From HXMU1420-13 sp024742815 (lineage in GTDB: Bacteria > Bacteroidota > Rhodothermia > Balneolales > Balneolaceae), in NCBI GenBank assembly GCA_024742815.1, contig JANSXX010000001.1, forward strand, positions 62,001-126,000: a stretch of 64,000 bases of DNA. Direction: 5' to 3'. The first letter of the stretch is position 1. Each line of letters starts with the position of its first letter. This document shows positions 60,987-64,000 of the stretch, piece after piece. A program made the position numbers and the translations under genes. The notes under the pieces were generated by a model. It saw only the letters and a program-made list of their open reading frames with translations, had not been told where the DNA came from and ran no database searches.

Positions 60987-61038
60987 AATGTTAAGTTTTA
61001 AATTTGAAAACTTCATTTAGCATTTAAAACTTAACATT
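60987..61038. repeat. perfect 17-bp inverted repeat upstream of porX
   Basis: AATGTTAAGTTTTAAAT (60987-61003) and ATTTAAAACTTAACATT (61022-61038) are exact reverse complements around an 18-nt loop. The repeat ends 14 bases before the porX start, so it may affect its expression. Confidence 0.85.
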
Positions 61039-61052
61039 GAAAATTATCAAAA

Positions 61053-62600
61053 ATGCCAACAATACTTTGGGCGGATGATGAGATCGATCAGCTGCAATCG
61101 CTGATATTATTTTTAGAGAAAAAGGGATTCGAAATTATACCGGTGGCGAATGGTCAAGATGCCGTGGAGGAGATAAAAAACCGATCATTTGATATCGTTT
61201 TTCTGGATGAGCAAATGCCGGGCATGGGAGGATTAGAAGCTCTTGATGCCATCAAAGCAGAGCAACCGCTACTTCCCGTGGTAATGATTACCAAAAGCGA
61301 GGAAGAATCGATTATGGAAGATGCTATCGGTGCGAAAATCAGCGACTATTTGATAAAGCCGGTGAATCCCAGCCAGATTTTACTTACCACCAAAAAGCTA
61401 TTGGAAACCAGCCGATTACAAACCGAAAAATCGTCTCAAACTTATTTGCGACAATTTGGTGAGTTATCATCCAGAATTTCCCCACGTACCAGTTGGGAAG
61501 AATGGATAGATATATACCGCGAGCTCACTAAATGGCACATCGAGCTAAGTGATGGAGATGAAGCGCTGGTGCAAGTGCTTGAGGATCAGTTTAAAGATGC
61601 GAATCATCAATTTGGGAAGTTCATCCAGCAGAATTACGAACAATGGCTGAACGAGGGAAAAGAGGAGGCTCCGTTACTTTCACCGGAGGTTATCAAAAAC
61701 TACGTATTTCCACATGTTCAGGATGGCAAGAAAACCATGTTCTTTTTGGTGGATTGTATGCGCTACGATCAGTGGCTGGTATTTGAACCTTACCTGGCTA
61801 AAATGTTCGATATCAATACCGATTTTTATTACTCCATCCTGCCAACAGCAACTCCATATTCGCGAAATGCTATTTTTGCGGGATTATCACCAATGGAAAT
61901 TGAACAAATGTATCCAACCCTGTGGCAACAAGGTCAGGATGAATCATCGCTAAATCGGCACGAAGAAGAGTTGCTCGAGAAGCAGTTAAAGAGAGCAGGA
62001 ATTGACATCAATTTCCGATACGAAAAAATATTAAGTGCAGATGTTGGAAAACAAATAGCGGGCAAAATGAAAAATTTTGCTCAATCCAAACTGGCTGCAT
62101 TTGTGTTCAATTTTGTGGATACTCTCGTTCATTCTCGTTCAGATTCGGATGTAATTAAAGAACTCGCACCCGACGAAGGCGCGTTCAGGTCCATTACTGA
62201 GGCATGGTTTCAGCATTCAACCTTGCTGCAAATGTTTAAAGAGTTGGCCGACGAAGATGTAACTGTAATTGTAACTGCCGATCATGGTTCGGTGCGATCC
62301 ATGAGGGATACAAAAGTGTATGGCGACCGTGATACGGCTACGAATTTGCGATATAAGTATGGGAAGAATTTGAATACTGTGGATGAGAATGCGAGCATTA
62401 AAATCAGCGATGCCAAACGCTTTAAACTGCCGGAAGTATCCAAAGCAAATGAATACATCATAGCGCTAGAAGATTACTATTTTGTGTATCCAACCAATTA
62501 TCACAAGTTTCAGAATCTTTATCGTGATACCTTTCAACATGGCGGGGCTTCGATGGAAGAAATGATTTTGCCTATCGTAACTATGACTCCAAAAAACTGA
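61053..62600 (+). CDS. porX: PorX-type response regulator with PglZ domain
   Basis: A 515-residue regulator. Residues 1-120 are a receiver (D52 in VFLDEQMPG, T80, K102 in DYLIKP). After a helical linker (121-210) comes a PglZ domain of the alkaline-phosphatase superfamily: D234 in LVDCMRYDQW, T267 in PTATPYSRNA, D410-H411 in VTADHGS, and FQHGGAS late in the chain. PorX in Porphyromonas and relatives binds the ECF sigma SigP and regulates type IX secretion, and has phosphodiesterase activity on oligonucleotides. The PorY kinase is not in the window. Confidence 0.95.
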   Translation: MPTILWADDEIDQLQSLILFLEKKGFEIIPVANGQDAVEEIKNRSFDIVFLDEQMPGMGGLEALDAIKAEQPLLPVVMITKSEEESIMEDAIGAKISDYLIKPVNPSQILLTTKKLLETSRLQTEKSSQTYLRQFGELSSRISPRTSWEEWIDIYRELTKWHIELSDGDEALVQVLEDQFKDANHQFGKFIQQNYEQWLNEGKEEAPLLSPEVIKNYVFPHVQDGKKTMFFLVDCMRYDQWLVFEPYLAKMFDINTDFYYSILPTATPYSRNAIFAGLSPMEIEQMYPTLWQQGQDESSLNRHEEELLEKQLKRAGIDINFRYEKILSADVGKQIAGKMKNFAQSKLAAFVFNFVDTLVHSRSDSDVIKELAPDEGAFRSITEAWFQHSTLLQMFKELADEDVTVIVTADHGSVRSMRDTKVYGDRDTATNLRYKYGKNLNTVDENASIKISDAKRFKLPEVSKANEYIIALEDYYFVYPTNYHKFQNLYRDTFQHGGASMEEMILPIVTMTPKN

Positions 62601-62680
62601 GAAACGACGAAGGATGGTTGACGATAGACAAATGAATTATCACAGTTTCGGTAAACTGATTATTGATCAATATTTAAAAT

Positions 62681-62703
62681 CATTCCCGCGAAGGTGGGAA
62701 TCT
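62681..62703. repeat. REP-like palindrome, third copy
   Basis: TCATTCCCGCGAAGGTGGGAATC with an ATTCCC/GGGAAT stem, related to the palindromes at 30237-30256 and 34700-34719. A second small hairpin (CAGTTT/AAACTG) lies nearby at 62644-62659. Confidence 0.7.
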
Positions 62704-62772
62704 TGAATAATTGGTAAGCCATCGAGTTTATTTATTGATTAAGTTACATGTAAACAGAAATTTAAAATCGTA

Positions 62773-63183
62773 ATGTTAAGCAACTCCATCCAAGAGACGA
62801 TACAAATTGGGAAGCAATTCGCAGAGCGGTTAAAACCCGGCGATGTAGTTTGCCTTGATGGTGATTTAGGTGCCGGCAAAACACATTTTGTAAAAGGGAT
62901 AGCATTGCATTTTGGAGTTAAAGAGCATGAAGTAAGTTCTCCTACTTTCACATTGATAAATGAATATCAAGGAAACGTTCCGGTGTATCATTTTGATTGT
63001 TATAGAATTAAATATGAACAGGAAGCGTTGGAGATTGGCACTGAGGACTACCTCTACGGCGATGGGATTTCCATTGTGGAATGGCCGCAAAAAATCGGAA
63101 ATTTATTGCCGCCCGAATCCGTTTGGGTTCACATAACCCATGTTGGCGAAAACGAAAGAGAAATACGAATAGAAGACGCATAG
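62773..63183 (+). CDS. tsaE: TsaE, tRNA threonylcarbamoyladenosine synthesis ATPase
   Basis: A 136-residue P-loop ATPase needed with TsaB and TsaD for t6A37 of ANN-reading tRNAs. The Walker A is GDLGAGKT at 30-37; SSPTFTLINEY and the DCYRI segment (catalytic/regulatory) and IVEWPQK are the family signature. tsaB/D are not present here. A small gene begins 6 bases after it. Confidence 0.95.
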   Translation: MLSNSIQETIQIGKQFAERLKPGDVVCLDGDLGAGKTHFVKGIALHFGVKEHEVSSPTFTLINEYQGNVPVYHFDCYRIKYEQEALEIGTEDYLYGDGISIVEWPQKIGNLLPPESVWVHITHVGENEREIRIEDA

Positions 63184-63189
63184 AGCATC

Positions 63190-63477
63190 ATGTCCCTTAC
63201 AGGGAAACGCAGACTCCCATACCGACTCGATTTATTACCGGTAATTTACCCGTACCATCGCCGGGCAAAGAACGACCTGAGTAAAGGCGATTTGGTGTAC
63301 TATGGACCAAGCCCGGAATATTACGGCATAGGAGAGGTGGTACAAAAAGACGAGAAAGTATGTGTGGTAGATTTTCGAGGAACAGGGCTATTGGGGATAC
63401 ATAAAGACGAGCTTCTTTCCTCTTATCTTATTCCCATTCATAAACTAAATCTCACCAATCTATTAAAGGGTAGGTGA
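63190..63477 (+). CDS. small SH3-like hypothetical protein
   Basis: A 95-residue basic protein in the same transcript as tsaE. The N-terminal RRLPYRLDLLPVIYPY is followed by KGDLVYYGPSPEYYGIGEVVQKDEKVCVVDFRG, which has the glycine and hydrophobic spacing of a KOW/SH3-like barrel; FRGTGLLGIHKDEL completes it. I do not recognise a named family. A nucleic acid or protein adaptor role is only a guess. Confidence 0.6.
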   Translation: MSLTGKRRLPYRLDLLPVIYPYHRRAKNDLSKGDLVYYGPSPEYYGIGEVVQKDEKVCVVDFRGTGLLGIHKDELLSSYLIPIHKLNLTNLLKGR

Positions 63478-63483
63478 ACAAGA

Positions 63484-64000
63484 TTAGTTTGTTATGGCTA
63501 CCGATTGGGTTTCAAACTCAAAAATATTTCTAGATCGCCCTTCCTGCTTGTAGAAAACACTAAATTTCATAGGTTTTTGTTGATCAGGGGCTGTATTTAA
63601 TACAAAATACAAAGCTTGAGGAACCGTTGGTTTGGAAGCTATAAACTCGGGATATGAGTATCGTTGGTAGCCGTAGTAATTGCTGAATGTTATAATATCG
63701 AAGTATCCTATTAACTCTTCGTAAGCTTCAGTTTTTGCATTAAATGCTAAATTGCTGGAAATAGATAAAGATTGAATAGTTTCTTCAGACGTTGGTATGG
63801 TTGGCGAACACGCAAAAAGCAACGAATTAGTCCATCTAGAGGGTGTGTTTTTAGCAACTTTAGAAAAATAATATTCTTTCACCGGTTCCATTAAAATTGA
63901 AAATCGTGGAACAGATACGCTATCAGGGTTTAATTCATTTTGTGTAATGTTGATACCTGCTTCAGTATGTATGGTGATGTCGGATATAGTTACTTCAAAA
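63484..64000 (-). CDS. hypothetical protein, cut by the right edge
   Basis: The frame stays open without a stop from 63484 to the window end, so the gene starts beyond 64000. The visible part (about 172 residues) includes an in-frame ATG at 63891, but coding-like sequence (EVTISDITIHTEAG, ELNPDSVSVPRF) continues upstream of it, so that Met is probably internal. The C-terminal part contains ALYFVLNTAPDQQKPMKFSVFYKQEGRS, beta-rich. No family recognised. It converges with the SH3-like gene 6 bases away. Confidence 0.65.
   Translation of the reverse strand, partial: FEVTISDITIHTEAGINITQNELNPDSVSVPRFSILMEPVKEYYFSKVAKNTPSRWTNSLLFACSPTIPTSEETIQSLSISSNLAFNAKTEAYEELIGYFDIITFSNYYGYQRYSYPEFIASKPTVPQALYFVLNTAPDQQKPMKFSVFYKQEGRSRNIFEFETQSVAITN

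Noticed and set aside
61053..62600. PglZ domain as a sign of a BREX/Pgl phage-defence locus
   Set aside because: The domain is fused to a receiver and there are no brxA/B/C/L or pglX genes; the architecture is that of PorX.

Overview
The window looks like a chromosomal segment of a marine-type member of the Bacteroidetes/Rhodothermota/Balneolota (FCB) lineage. I favour a Balneolaceae-like organism, but this is inference. The evidence is: promoters of the TTG-N19/20-TATCTTTG type; a T9SS C-terminal sorting domain on one protease together with a PorX-type PglZ response regulator; a TonB-dependent receptor with an N-terminal carboxypeptidase-regulatory-like domain; DUF2911 and DUF3667 proteins; many LolA-type lipoprotein signals; and base composition that looks to be in the low-to-mid 40s % G+C by eye. 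I see no phage, insertion sequence, CRISPR array, rRNA or plasmid functions.

Layout. 0-4 kb: recJ, a tRNA-Phe with its own promoter and terminator, and an amidohydrolase lipoprotein. 4-12.3 kb: an aldo/keto reductase, a small membrane protein, two tandem CHASE-PAS-HisKA_2 sensor kinases, a haem c lipoprotein, a histone-deacetylase-fold amidohydrolase and an orphan receiver protein. 12.3-15.5 kb (minus): an SDR, aldehyde dehydrogenase and MDR reductase operon with overlapping genes. 15.6-21.6 kb: M28 peptidase, DUF2911 protein and two PAS histidine kinases that converge with overlapping stop codons. 21.7-29.1 kb: GIY-YIG protein, CopD-like membrane protein, MFS transporter, GH13 alpha-amylase with a LacI-type operator, and an ECF sigma factor with a membrane-anchored partner. 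29.1-34.8 kb: an rRNA-methyltransferase-like gene and a minus-strand operon of two M20 peptidases, a beta-lactamase-fold hydrolase and a small membrane protein, bracketed by inverted repeats. 34.8-42 kb (minus): aldose epimerase, NAD(P)-binding protein, serine hydrolase, LytTR regulator/kinase pair and TonB receptor. 42-46.4 kb: small lipoproteins, a PqqB-like MBL protein and an NTF2-like protein. 46.5-53 kb: nadA, nadC, a divergent cysteine desulfurase, a DsbA-like lipoprotein, DUF3667, gamma-carbonic anhydrase and hemW. 53-54.8 kb: two HU-family genes, one a HU-transmembrane-LysM fusion. 54.9-64 kb: an uncharacterised probable TIM-barrel protein, a T9SS metalloprotease, trhO, an RluA-type pseudouridine synthase, an alpha/beta hydrolase, a ComEA-like HhH protein, porX, tsaE, a small SH3-like protein and a lipoprotein-like gene cut by the right edge.

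The most interesting item is the HU / HU-TM-LysM pair (53019-54793), whose architecture predicts a protein that binds DNA in the cytoplasm, crosses the inner membrane and binds cell wall in the periplasm. The second theme is intergenic DNA: heptamer tandem repeats, AT-rich perfect inverted repeats, a three-copy hairpin array, and REP-like palindromes including a 59-bp inverted pair around one operon. Many gene ends overlap by a few bases, so the genome is compact except where these repeats sit.
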